Program-made: the position numbers and the translations under genes
Part shown: piece after piece, positions 1 through 7,197 of the stretch
How the letters are laid out: each line of letters begins with the position of its first letter
How positions within the stretch are numbered: position 1 is the first letter of the stretch
Notes under the pieces: model-generated
Seen by the model: the letters and a program-made list of their open reading frames with translations, nothing else
The model's database searches: none
Told to the model about the DNA's origin: nothing
Assembly: GCA_910588935.1 (NCBI GenBank)
Contig: CAJUSM010000002.1
Span: 67,046 to 85,633, forward strand
DNA: 18,588 bases
Direction of reading: 5' to 3'
Origin: an uncultured Oscillospiraceae bacterium
Lineage (GTDB): Bacteria > Bacillota > Clostridia > Oscillospirales > Acutalibacteraceae

Positions 1-85
1 TTTGCCGGTACTTTTGCGGAGCAAAAGGCGGCCGCTTTGCGGACGAGGGAAACTCTTTGAGTAAAAAAGCGCCAGCTTTTTTACT
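1..85. repeat. Hairpin-rich intergenic repeat, copy 1
   Basis: This 85-base stretch is repeated exactly at 110-194. It holds four hairpins in a row: CTTTTGC-GGA-GCAAAAG (11-27), CCGC-TTT-GCGG (32-42), ACTC-TTT-GAGT (52-62) and a perfect 10-bp stem with a GCCA loop (61-84). A GCGGCCGC palindrome lies at 28-35. The last hairpin has an A-rich and a T-rich arm and could act as a bidirectional terminator. The copy touches the window edge, so it may extend left. It is not a CRISPR repeat: it is too long and too palindromic. It resembles REP-like or MITE-like intergenic elements, but no named family is recognised. Confidence 0.85.
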
Positions 86-109
86 TGCTGTGTTAAAACC
101 CGGTTGGAG

Positions 110-194
110 TTTGCCGGTACTTTTGCGGAGCAAAAGGCGGCCGCTTTGCGGACGAGGGAAACTCTTTGAGTAAAAAAGCGCCAGCTTTTTTACT
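110..194. repeat. Hairpin-rich intergenic repeat, copy 2
   Basis: This copy matches bases 1-85 with no mismatch, giving a 109-base period: an 85-base repeat plus a 24-base spacer at 86-109. The same four hairpins recur, with the 10-bp stem at 170-193. Downstream sequence (195 onward) does not continue the unit, so this looks like the right end of a short tandem array. It lies upstream of the promoter at 261-289 and probably insulates the nfeD-SPFH pair from whatever lies to the left. Confidence 0.85.
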
Positions 195-260
195 CATTAT
201 ATCATACATTACAGGAATGCGCCAGAATGAATGTGAGCCTGTTTGACATAAGAATTTCTC

Positions 261-289
261 TTGCATTTGACCATGAACTATTGTATAAT
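261..289 (+). promoter_or_regulatory. Predicted sigma-A promoter for the nfeD-SPFH pair
   Basis: A TTGCAT -35 box at 261-266 is separated by 17 bases from a consensus TATAAT -10 box at 284-289. Transcription would begin near 296, about 34 bases before the GTG start at 330. A TTGACA at 243-248 is too far from this -10 box to serve it. Confidence 0.7.
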
Positions 290-329
290 AAATTTAAAGC
301 CGGAATAAATAAAAATGAGGTGATAAGTT

Positions 330-782
330 GTGGAGTTTATGTGCTTTTTGTGGCTTGGCATAACCATCCTAGCCGCGGTTGTAGAGGCAATTGTGCCGGC
401 GCTCATATCCATCTGGTTCGTGCCCGGGGGCCTCTTAGCCCTCATTGCCAGCCTGGCTGGAGGCCCCCTCTGGCTTCAGATTCTGCTGTTTCTTACCGGT
501 ACTGTGGCAGCGCTGTTCGTTACCAGGCCTTTGGCCAAACGGCTGCAAAAGCCAGAGCCAGCTTCTACCAATGCAGATCGGGTAATTGGCGCGGCTGCTG
601 TAGTCACCCAGGAGATTAACAATCTTCAGGCTACCGGCCGGGTTTCTGTTATGGGCAACAGCTGGGCAGCACGCTCCCAGCAAGAAAAACGGATTCCCAC
701 TGGTGAAACGGTAAAGATCGTTCGTATTGAAGGTGTAAAGCTTATTGTTGCCCCTAACACCAGGGGAGAGCCCGACAAATAG
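330..782 (+). CDS. NfeD family membrane protein
   Basis: The 150-residue product has three hydrophobic segments (about residues 3-25, 27-45 and 47-66), then a soluble C-terminal region (about 85-150) that fits the small OB-fold beta-barrel of NfeD proteins. The GTG start at 330 is chosen because GAGGTGAT at 317-324 is an excellent ribosome binding site five bases upstream. It matches the short NfeD form without the ClpP-like protease domain. NfeD proteins pair with SPFH/slipin proteins, and such a gene follows 11 bases later, so the two are very likely cotranscribed. The family is linked to membrane microdomain organisation and membrane-protein quality control; the exact role here is not visible. 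Confidence 0.85.
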   Translation: MEFMCFLWLGITILAAVVEAIVPALISIWFVPGGLLALIASLAGGPLWLQILLFLTGTVAALFVTRPLAKRLQKPEPASTNADRVIGAAAVVTQEINNLQATGRVSVMGNSWAARSQQEKRIPTGETVKIVRIEGVKLIVAPNTRGEPDK

Positions 783-811
783 GAATACCAATTATGAAAG
801 GATGTTATATC

Positions 812-1774
812 ATGTTGAATGCTTTGCATTACCCCCTTATGATCAGTCCTAATCTTTCAGGATTAGCAGCTTTGCTGGTGGTAGTGGTTTTAGTTGTATT
901 TTTGCTTGCCGTTGTAATTTCCAATATTAAAATCGTGCCTCAGGCCCATGCCTATGTTTTAGAGCGCCTAGGAGCGTTCCATGCCGCATGGGGCACAGGA
1001 CTCCACCTGAAAATTCCCTTTATCGACCGGATTGCTAAAAAAGTGAGCCTGAAGGAACAGGTAATCGACTTTCCGCCCCAGCCAGTGATTACTAAAGATA
1101 ATGTCACCATTCAGATCGATACAGTGGTTTATTTTCAAATTACAGACCCAAAGCTTTATGCCTACGGGGTGGAGAATCCCATTTCGGCCATTGAGAACCT
1201 AAGCGCTACCACGTTGCGGAACATCATTGGCGAAATGGAGCTGGACCACACCCTTACCTCCCGGGATGTGATCAACTCGAAAATTCGGGTGATTTTGGAC
1301 GAGGCTACCGATCCCTGGGGCATTAAGGTGAACCGGGTAGAACTGAAAAACATCATCCCTCCGGCGGAGATTCAAGTCTCTATGGAGAAACAGATGAAGG
1401 CTGAGCGGGAGCGCCGGGCTAAGATTTTGGACGCGGAAGGAGAAAAGCGCAGCGCCATCCTCATTGCCGAGGGCCAGAAGGAATCGGCGGTATTGCAGGC
1501 CGATGCCGTGAAGGAGACTAAAATACGGGAGGCCCAAGGCGAAGCAGAGGCAATCCTTTCGGTGCAGCGTGCCTTGGCGGACGCTATTAAGCTGATGAAC
1601 GAGGCCAATCCCAGCCAACAAGTAATTGCGCTGAAAAGCCTAGAAGCTTTCCAGGCCGCGGCAGACGGCAATGCCACCAAGATCATTATTCCTTCCAATA
1701 TTCAGGGTTTGGCAGGCCTAGCCACCTCTTTTAAAGAGTTGATCGACACCCAGCCTCCCGCTGAAAAGCTATAA
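812..1774 (+). CDS. SPFH domain (slipin/QmcA-like) membrane protein
   Basis: The 320-residue product has one N-terminal hydrophobic segment (about residues 14-38), an SPFH/prohibitin-homology domain (about 45-200), and a long charged Ala/Glu/Lys-rich coiled-coil region (about 200-265) typical of stomatin, slipin and QmcA proteins. These form large oligomers at the membrane and act as scaffolds, often for proteases. The ATG at 812 is preferred because AAAGGA at 797-802 gives a nine-base spacing. An upstream in-frame ATG at 794 (six more residues, weaker AGGA at 781-784) is possible. The preceding gene encodes NfeD, the standard partner of this family. A terminator follows at 1791-1821. Confidence 0.9.
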   Translation: MLNALHYPLMISPNLSGLAALLVVVVLVVFLLAVVISNIKIVPQAHAYVLERLGAFHAAWGTGLHLKIPFIDRIAKKVSLKEQVIDFPPQPVITKDNVTIQIDTVVYFQITDPKLYAYGVENPISAIENLSATTLRNIIGEMELDHTLTSRDVINSKIRVILDEATDPWGIKVNRVELKNIIPPAEIQVSMEKQMKAERERRAKILDAEGEKRSAILIAEGQKESAVLQADAVKETKIREAQGEAEAILSVQRALADAIKLMNEANPSQQVIALKSLEAFQAAADGNATKIIIPSNIQGLAGLATSFKELIDTQPPAEKL

Positions 1775-1790
1775 ATCCTCATACAAATGG

Positions 1791-1821
1791 AAGCGCCTGC
1801 GGCAATGCAAGCGCTTTTTTT
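1791..1821 (+). terminator. Rho-independent terminator after SPFH gene
   Basis: AGCGCCTGC (1792-1800) pairs with GCAAGCGCT (1807-1815) around a GGCAAT loop with one C-A mismatch, followed by a run of T. It ends the nfeD-SPFH transcript. Confidence 0.85.
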
Positions 1822-1842
1822 GAAAATAACCCATTGAAACAC

Positions 1843-1883
1843 TTGCAAAGCGGAAGGGTTTGGATTATGATTAACCTAAGGTT
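1843..1883 (+). promoter_or_regulatory. Predicted promoter and candidate operator for the galactosidase pair
   Basis: TTGCAA at 1843-1848 and TATGAT at 1866-1871 are spaced by 17 bases, a good sigma-A promoter about 110 bases before the GH42 start. Directly after the -10 box, at the expected transcription start, lies the 11-base palindrome AACCTAAGGTT (1873-1883). That is a typical place for a repressor operator, but no regulator gene is nearby, so the operator role is inference. The remaining leader, 1884-1961, shows no other structure I can name. Confidence 0.55.
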
Positions 1884-1981
1884 TTAATGGGGAATGAAAG
1901 GCGCTGCCCAGGCCTCCCCCCAAAAAACGGTTATTTCAAAAGTTGAAAGATTAGTTGAAATGAGAAAGGAAATCCCTCCCT

Positions 1982-3985
1982 ATGAAAACACCCTTCAGCC
2001 GCATCCTCTATGGCGGCGATTACAACCCCAACCAATGGCCCCGAGAAATCTGGGATGAGGATATGCGGCTGTTTAAAAAAGCCAGCATTAACTCTGTCAC
2101 CATCAACGTGTTCTCTTGGGCCAAGCTCCAGCCCAACGAGGAAACCTATGACTTTTCCCAGCTGGACGAGATTGTGGACATGCTGAGCAAGGAGAACTAT
2201 GAAATTGTACTTGCCACTTCTACTGGCGCTATGCCCGCCTGGCTGGTAAAAAACTATCCGGAGGTCACTCGGGTGGACTATGAAGGCCGTCGTCATAAGT
2301 TTGGCCAAAGACACAATCACTGCCCCAACAGCTTGGTATACCAAAAGTATGCCCGGCAGCTGGCGCTGGAGCTTGCCAAGCGCTACGGTTCCAACCCCCA
2401 TGTTGTTTGTTGGCATATTAGCAATGAGTATAACAGCGCCTGTTACTGTGAGAACTGTGAAAAGGCTTTTCGAATCTGGCTGCGCAAAAAGTACGGTAGC
2501 CTGGAAGCGGTAAACCAGGCTTGGAATACAGAGTTTTGGGGCCACACCTTTTATGACTGGGATGAAATTGTAGCCCCAAATGCTTTGGCCGATGGCATGA
2601 GCTGGAACGAGAGCAAAACTGCCTTTGCCGGAATTTCTATCGATTACTGCCGGTTTATGTCCGACAGCATTTTGGAAAACTACAAGCTGGAGCGAGACGC
2701 CATCCGCTCTGTAGACCCGGATACTCCCATTACGACCAACCTGATGGGCACTTATAAGGGCCTGGACTATTTTAAATGGGCAAAAGAAATGGATGTTGTT
2801 AGCTGGGACAATTACCCGGCTTACAATACCCCCTGGAGCTTAACCGCCATGCGCCATGACCTAATGCGGGGTCTGAAGGGCAAGCCCTTTATGCTAATGG
2901 AGCAAACCCCTAGCCAGCAGAACTGGCAAGACTATAATTCTCTGAAACGCCCTGGCCAAATGCGGGCCCAAAGCTGGCAAACCATTGCCCATGGGGCAGA
3001 TACCATTCAGTTTTTCCAGCTTCGCCGGTCGGTAGGGGCCTGTGAAAAATTCCATGGTGCGGTAATCAGCCACTCCGGCAGTGCGGAAACCCGGGTATTT
3101 AAGGAGGTTTCTCAGTTGGGAGCAGAGCTGGCCGCTTTGGGCAGCCAAACCTTAGGGGCGGAAAATCCTGGAGAAGTAGGGATTATTTTTGATTGGGAGA
3201 ACTATTGGGCCCTAGAGTATACCAGCGGGCCCACTGTCGATCTGAAATATGAGGCTCAAATCCACCAGTATTACCGCTATTTCTACGAGCATCATATCCC
3301 AGTGGATATGATCCCCATAGATGCTGATTTTTCCAGGTATAAGGTAGTGGTCGCGCCAGTGCTTTACATGGTAAAGGAGGGGGTGGCGGAGGCCCTAGAG
3401 AGCTTTGTGGCCAATGGCGGTACCGTGATTACAGGCTTTATGAGCGGAATTGTGGGACAGTCCGACAATGTACACTTGGGCGGTTATCCTGGTCCCTTGC
3501 GAAAAATGTGCGGCGTGTGGGCTGAGGAAATTGATGCCTTGGCTCCAGGCCAGAGCAATACCCTGCAGTTTGCCGATGGAGGCCAGAGCAAGTGCGGTTT
3601 GCTGTGCGACATCCTTCACCTAGAAGGGGCAGAAGCCTTGGCGGAATATAGCGAGGATTTCTATGCCGGAACGCCGGCAGTAACCAAAAATTCCTTTGGA
3701 AAAGGGTGTGTTTACTATGTAGGCACTATGCCCGACCATGGGGGCTTGGAGAAGATTTTAGACAACATGGCGGAGACTGCGGGAGTTCTCCCTTTGATCA
3801 GTGAGACTACTGAGCTGGAAATTGTTTGCCGCAAAATCGAGGACCGGGAATATTGGTTTATCCTCAATCTTACCGGAAAACCTCAGCCCGCGCCCCAAAC
3901 CTTTGCAGGCGAAACGGATATTCTTACCGGGAGCGCGGTGGGGGGCCAGCTCGAGCCCTTTGACGCGCTTCTGGTTCGCCGGTGA
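1982..3985 (+). CDS. Beta-galactosidase, glycoside hydrolase family 42
   Basis: The 667-residue length is normal for GH42. The (beta/alpha)8 catalytic domain spans about residues 1-390. The acid/base Glu149 lies in HISNEY and the predicted nucleophile Glu307 in LMEQTP. A Cys cluster (C114 with C154, C156, C159) matches the structural zinc site known in some GH42 enzymes. A trimerisation domain of flavodoxin-like fold follows (about 395-600), then a small C-terminal beta domain. No signal peptide is present, so the enzyme should be cytoplasmic and remove terminal beta-galactose from imported oligosaccharides. ATG at 1982 has AGAAAGGA 11 bases upstream. It is followed 18 bases later by a GH27 gene, making a two-gene galactoside operon. 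No transporter or regulator is adjacent. Confidence 0.93.
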   Translation: MKTPFSRILYGGDYNPNQWPREIWDEDMRLFKKASINSVTINVFSWAKLQPNEETYDFSQLDEIVDMLSKENYEIVLATSTGAMPAWLVKNYPEVTRVDYEGRRHKFGQRHNHCPNSLVYQKYARQLALELAKRYGSNPHVVCWHISNEYNSACYCENCEKAFRIWLRKKYGSLEAVNQAWNTEFWGHTFYDWDEIVAPNALADGMSWNESKTAFAGISIDYCRFMSDSILENYKLERDAIRSVDPDTPITTNLMGTYKGLDYFKWAKEMDVVSWDNYPAYNTPWSLTAMRHDLMRGLKGKPFMLMEQTPSQQNWQDYNSLKRPGQMRAQSWQTIAHGADTIQFFQLRRSVGACEKFHGAVISHSGSAETRVFKEVSQLGAELAALGSQTLGAENPGEVGIIFDWENYWALEYTSGPTVDLKYEAQIHQYYRYFYEHHIPVDMIPIDADFSRYKVVVAPVLYMVKEGVAEALESFVANGGTVITGFMSGIVGQSDNVHLGGYPGPLRKMCGVWAEEIDALAPGQSNTLQFADGGQSKCGLLCDILHLEGAEALAEYSEDFYAGTPAVTKNSFGKGCVYYVGTMPDHGGLEKILDNMAETAGVLPLISETTELEIVCRKIEDREYWFILNLTGKPQPAPQTFAGETDILTGSAVGGQLEPFDALLVRR

Positions 3986-4003
3986 AAAAAGGAGAAACTG
4001 CGA

Positions 4004-5305
4004 ATGAATAAAAATGCGTTTGCCCCCACCCCGCCTATGGGATGGAACAGTTACGACTACTACGATACAACTGTAAATGAGGAGCAGGTAAAGGCCAATG
4101 CCCGGGTTTTGGCAGAAAAGCTTAGGCCATTTGGTTGGGAATATGTAGTGGTCGATATTCAGTGGTATGCCCATAGGGCGGGCTCTATGCGGGACCAATT
4201 TCAATACATTCCCTTTGCCGGGGTGGAGATGGACCAGTTTTCCCGTCTGCTCCCCGACCCGGATCGCTTTCCCTCTTCTCGGGGCGGCAAAGGCTTTGGA
4301 CCTTTGGCAGAGTATATTCACAGCTTGGGGTTAAAATTTGGAATCCATATTATGCGGGGTATTCCCCGACAGGCCGCCCATACCCACACAAAAATTATGA
4401 ATGTGCCGGTTACGGCGGATATGGTTGGAGAGCCAAACTCTGTTTGCCGCTGGAACCCGGATATGTATGGTGTTCGGGACTGCGCCGAAGGCCAAGCCTA
4501 TTATGATTCTATAATTGAGCTTTACGCATCTTGGGGCGTAGATTTCATTAAATGTGACGATATCTGCAATACAGATAACCTGGTTCCACACACAGAACTA
4601 GGCTATGCCAGAAAGCATGAGATTGAGATGATTGCCCGGGCTATTCAGAAAGCGGGCCGGCCCATTGTGCTCTCCCTTTCTCCAGGCCCAGCCATCATTG
4701 AAAAGGCATGGCACTATAAAAAGTACGCCAATATGTGGCGGATTACCGACGATTTTTGGGATGACTGGCAGTTGCTGAAGGGAATGTTCTCCCGCTGCGA
4801 GTTGTGGCAGGATCATATCGCGCCGGGCTGTTATCCTGACTGTGACATGCTTCCCCTAGGCAAGCTGGGAGGCGGTTTTGGCCAAGGAGAGTGGGAGTGC
4901 CGGCTCACCCATGACGAGCAGCGAACCATGATGACTTTGTGGTGCCTATTTGGTTCTCCGCTCATGGTGGGGGCGGAGCTGACCAAACTGGACCAATGGA
5001 CCCTTTCCCTGCTGACCAACCGGGAATTGTTGGAGCTGCTGGCGCCCCAATGCCAGCCAGAGCAGTTGGAGCGGAACGATGAAGCGGCGGTTTGGGCAGC
5101 AGAAAATCAGGAAACTGGAAAAAGGTATGTGGCGCTATTCAATTTAGCAGATGAGGAACGCCAAATCTCTGGAGATTTAGAGGATTTATGGCCCAGTTGG
5201 ACAGAGGGCATAGAGCTTTGGACCGGGGAGCGGATCTGTGGGGAAAACGCCAAGCTTTCGGTGGGGCTTAGGCCCCATGCCTGCGGGATTTACCGTTTAA
5301 CCTAA
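4004..5305 (+). CDS. Glycoside hydrolase family 27, alpha-galactosidase-like
   Basis: The 433-residue product begins with the GH27 signature PMGWNS (residues 11-16), with VVVDIQWY at about 48-55. The predicted nucleophile is Asp185 in DFIKCDD and the acid/base is Asp250 in the RITDD motif, together with Asn15, Lys183 and Arg246. A C-terminal beta-sandwich (about 345-433) ends the protein. No signal peptide is seen, so it should act in the cytoplasm beside the GH42 enzyme. GH27 mainly contains alpha-galactosidases, but a few members act on beta-L-arabinopyranosides or alpha-N-acetylgalactosaminides, so the exact sugar is uncertain. The AAAAGGAG site nine bases before ATG 4004, and only 18 bases between genes, support cotranscription. 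Confidence 0.9.
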   Translation: MNKNAFAPTPPMGWNSYDYYDTTVNEEQVKANARVLAEKLRPFGWEYVVVDIQWYAHRAGSMRDQFQYIPFAGVEMDQFSRLLPDPDRFPSSRGGKGFGPLAEYIHSLGLKFGIHIMRGIPRQAAHTHTKIMNVPVTADMVGEPNSVCRWNPDMYGVRDCAEGQAYYDSIIELYASWGVDFIKCDDICNTDNLVPHTELGYARKHEIEMIARAIQKAGRPIVLSLSPGPAIIEKAWHYKKYANMWRITDDFWDDWQLLKGMFSRCELWQDHIAPGCYPDCDMLPLGKLGGGFGQGEWECRLTHDEQRTMMTLWCLFGSPLMVGAELTKLDQWTLSLLTNRELLELLAPQCQPEQLERNDEAAVWAAENQETGKRYVALFNLADEERQISGDLEDLWPSWTEGIELWTGERICGENAKLSVGLRPHACGIYRLT

Positions 5306-5317
5306 TACAAATATGAG

Positions 5318-5347
5318 AAAAGGCTCTTTCTTTGGGAGCCTTTTTTC
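5318..5347 (+). terminator. Rho-independent terminator after GH27 gene
   Basis: AGGCTCT (5321-5327) pairs with GGAGCCT (5335-5341), flanked by A-rich and T-rich arms that continue into TTTTTT. It closes the galactosidase operon just before the pyr promoter. Confidence 0.85.
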
Positions 5348-5352
5348 TTTTC

Positions 5353-5382
5353 TTGACAGTCTGTATTACCAAGTTATATAAT
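5353..5382 (+). promoter_or_regulatory. Predicted sigma-A promoter for the pyr operon
   Basis: Consensus TTGACA (5353-5358) and TATAAT (5377-5382) are separated by 18 bases. The leader to the pyrF start at 5415 is only about 25 bases, which leaves no room for a PyrR-type attenuator. Pyrimidine control, if any, would have to act at initiation or elsewhere. Confidence 0.8.
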
Positions 5383-5414
5383 GAAAGCAAAATAATCGAG
5401 AAGGAGTCCTTACT

Positions 5415-6356
5415 ATGTCAATGGACAGGCTGATGGAAAATATTATGCAGAAGCAGAACCCTACAGTGGCAGGTCTAGACCCAAAGTTAGACTATATCCC
5501 AGGCTATGTAAAGGCCCAGTGTTTTGAAAAGTACGGCAAAAATCTCCAGGGTGCGGCAGAATCGCTGCTGGCCTTTAATAAGGCGCTTATCGACAGCCTC
5601 TGGGATATTGTCCCTGCAGTTAAGCCGCAGGCCGCCTACTATGAGATGTATGGATGGCCGGGTATGAAAGCCTTTGCCGAAACCATCGATTATGCCAAAT
5701 CTAAAGGCCTGTTTGTTATCACAGATGGTAAGCGTAACGACATTGGAGCCACTATGCAGGCCTATGCTGCCGCCCATCTTGGGGCTACCGATGTAGAGGG
5801 AGAGAGCTTTCAGGCTTTTGGCGCGGATGCTCTCACCGTGAATGGATATTTGGGTACCGACTGTATTGACCCGTTGCTGGCTGTGTGCGGGGCAAAGGAC
5901 AAGGGAATTTTTGTGCTGGTAAAGACATCCAATCCCTCTGCCGGCGAATTCCAAGACCAGATGATGCACGCTATGTACGAGCCCCTATATCGGGCTATGG
6001 GCAATATGTGCCAGCAGTGGGGGCTAAAGCTGCCAGGAAAATATGGGTATAGCGGCGTTGGGGCTGTTGTTGGGGCAACATATCCCAAGCAGCTTAAGGA
6101 ACTCCGGGCCGCGTTGCCCAATACGTTTTTCCTGGTACCTGGCTTTGGCGCGCAGGGCGGTGCTGCGGATGACGTGGCTCTAGGCTTTGACAAGCATGGA
6201 TTGGGGGCAATTGTCAATTCGTCTCGGGCAATTATGTGTGCCTGGCAAAAGGAAAACTGCGATCCCCAGGATTTTGCCGGCGCCGCCCGCCGGGAAGCAC
6301 TTCGAATGCGGGATCAGCTCATGGCAAAGATAGGCGGCATCAGCCTGCCTGTTTGA
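5415..6356 (+). CDS. pyrF: Orotidine 5'-phosphate decarboxylase
   Basis: The enzyme decarboxylates OMP to UMP, the last step of de novo UMP synthesis. The 313-residue product matches the longer type 2 PyrF subfamily. It shows VAGLDPKLD near residue 18, VKPQAAYYE (69-77), and the catalytic motif DGKRNDIG, in which Asp104, Lys106 and Asp109 correspond to the charged active-site network. A phosphate-binding region (VPGFGAQGG, then the IVNSSRAI segment) lies near the C-terminus. AAGGAG at 5401-5406 is eight bases before the ATG. It is the first gene of the operon and is followed 49 bases later by pyrK. Confidence 0.95.
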   Translation: MSMDRLMENIMQKQNPTVAGLDPKLDYIPGYVKAQCFEKYGKNLQGAAESLLAFNKALIDSLWDIVPAVKPQAAYYEMYGWPGMKAFAETIDYAKSKGLFVITDGKRNDIGATMQAYAAAHLGATDVEGESFQAFGADALTVNGYLGTDCIDPLLAVCGAKDKGIFVLVKTSNPSAGEFQDQMMHAMYEPLYRAMGNMCQQWGLKLPGKYGYSGVGAVVGATYPKQLKELRAALPNTFFLVPGFGAQGGAADDVALGFDKHGLGAIVNSSRAIMCAWQKENCDPQDFAGAARREALRMRDQLMAKIGGISLPV

Positions 6357-6405
6357 AGCAAGCGTTTTACCCCAGAGGCTTTCAAGATCAAATGGGAGGG
6401 ATAAA

Positions 6406-7197
6406 ATGAAATCGTACGACTCTGTTTTAAGTAATATTGTTTCTGTCCAGGTACTGCGCCCAGGTATTTTCAGTTTCTGGCTGGAATGTCCGGAGCTGGC
6501 GGCTTTGGCGCAGCCAGGACAATTTGCCCAGATCCGCTTGCCTGGCCATACTCTGCGCAGGCCTATTTCCATCTGTGATATTTCTCGCGAGGCCGGCTTG
6601 TTGCGTTTTGTGTTCCAGGTACGGGGCGAGGGCACGGCCCAGCTGGCGGAGTATAGGCCTGGCAGCAGCCTGGAGATTCTTGCCCCTCTGGGTAAAGGAT
6701 TTCCTATAGATAAAACCAAACGCACCCTGCTGCTTGGCGGAGGAATCGGAGTGCCACCTCTTTTGGCCGCGGCAAAGGAATTGGGAGAGAGCGCTGTCGC
6801 TGTTCTAGGTTTCCGCAGTTATGACTATCTGATTTTAGAGAAGGACTTCCGGTGCACTGGCGCCAAGGTGATTGTAGCGACGGATGACGGTAGCTATGGC
6901 AGCCGGGGAGTAGTAACGGAATTTGCTCAGGCTGAAGACTTTAAAGTGCTTTTTGCCTGTGGTCCAGCCCCTATGCTCCGGGCGGCAAAGGCTTTGGCTC
7001 AAAAGAATGGGGCGGCTGGATACCTGTCTTTAGAGGAGCGGATGGCCTGTGGTTTGGGGGCTTGTTTGGGCTGCGCAGTGGCTCTTCTAGATGAAGATGG
7101 GCAGGCTTATTATGGGCATGTATGTAAAGATGGTCCGGTTTTCCCCATGGGGCAGTTGGCCTCTGAAGCCCTTTCAGAGAAAGGAGCGGCAAAATGA
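6406..7197 (+). CDS. pyrK: Dihydroorotate dehydrogenase B electron-transfer subunit
   Basis: PyrK passes electrons from the FMN of PyrD to NAD+ through FAD and a [2Fe-2S] cluster, allowing respiration-independent oxidation of dihydroorotate. The 263 residues contain the FAD-binding RRPISI motif (51-56), a nucleotide-binding GGGIGVPPLL (111-120), and the iron-sulfur ligands Cys215, Cys220, Cys223 and Cys240 (spacing C-X4-C-X2-C-X16-C). All parts of the family are present. GGGAGG at 6394-6399 precedes the ATG. The stop overlaps the next start as ATGA (7194-7197), so translation is probably coupled with the PyrD-containing fusion. Confidence 0.95.
   Translation: MKSYDSVLSNIVSVQVLRPGIFSFWLECPELAALAQPGQFAQIRLPGHTLRRPISICDISREAGLLRFVFQVRGEGTAQLAEYRPGSSLEILAPLGKGFPIDKTKRTLLLGGGIGVPPLLAAAKELGESAVAVLGFRSYDYLILEKDFRCTGAKVIVATDDGSYGSRGVVTEFAQAEDFKVLFACGPAPMLRAAKALAQKNGAAGYLSLEERMACGLGACLGCAVALLDEDGQAYYGHVCKDGPVFPMGQLASEALSEKGAAK

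Noticed and set aside
1..194. Direct repeats considered as a CRISPR array
   Set aside because: There are only two copies, each 85 bases long and made of several hairpins, with one 24-base spacer and no cas genes.
227..619. 130-codon plus-strand reading frame overlapping nfeD
   Set aside because: It has no ribosome binding site, a Cys/Arg/His-rich composition, and overlaps the NfeD frame, which has clear family features.
1931..2545. 204-codon minus-strand frame opposite the GH42 gene
   Set aside because: It is antisense to a clear GH42 catalytic domain and shows no recognisable motif; it is a by-product of the coding bias of the real gene.
5383..5414. PyrR-type attenuator upstream of pyrF
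   Set aside because: The predicted leader is about 25 bases and contains no terminator or antiterminator hairpins.
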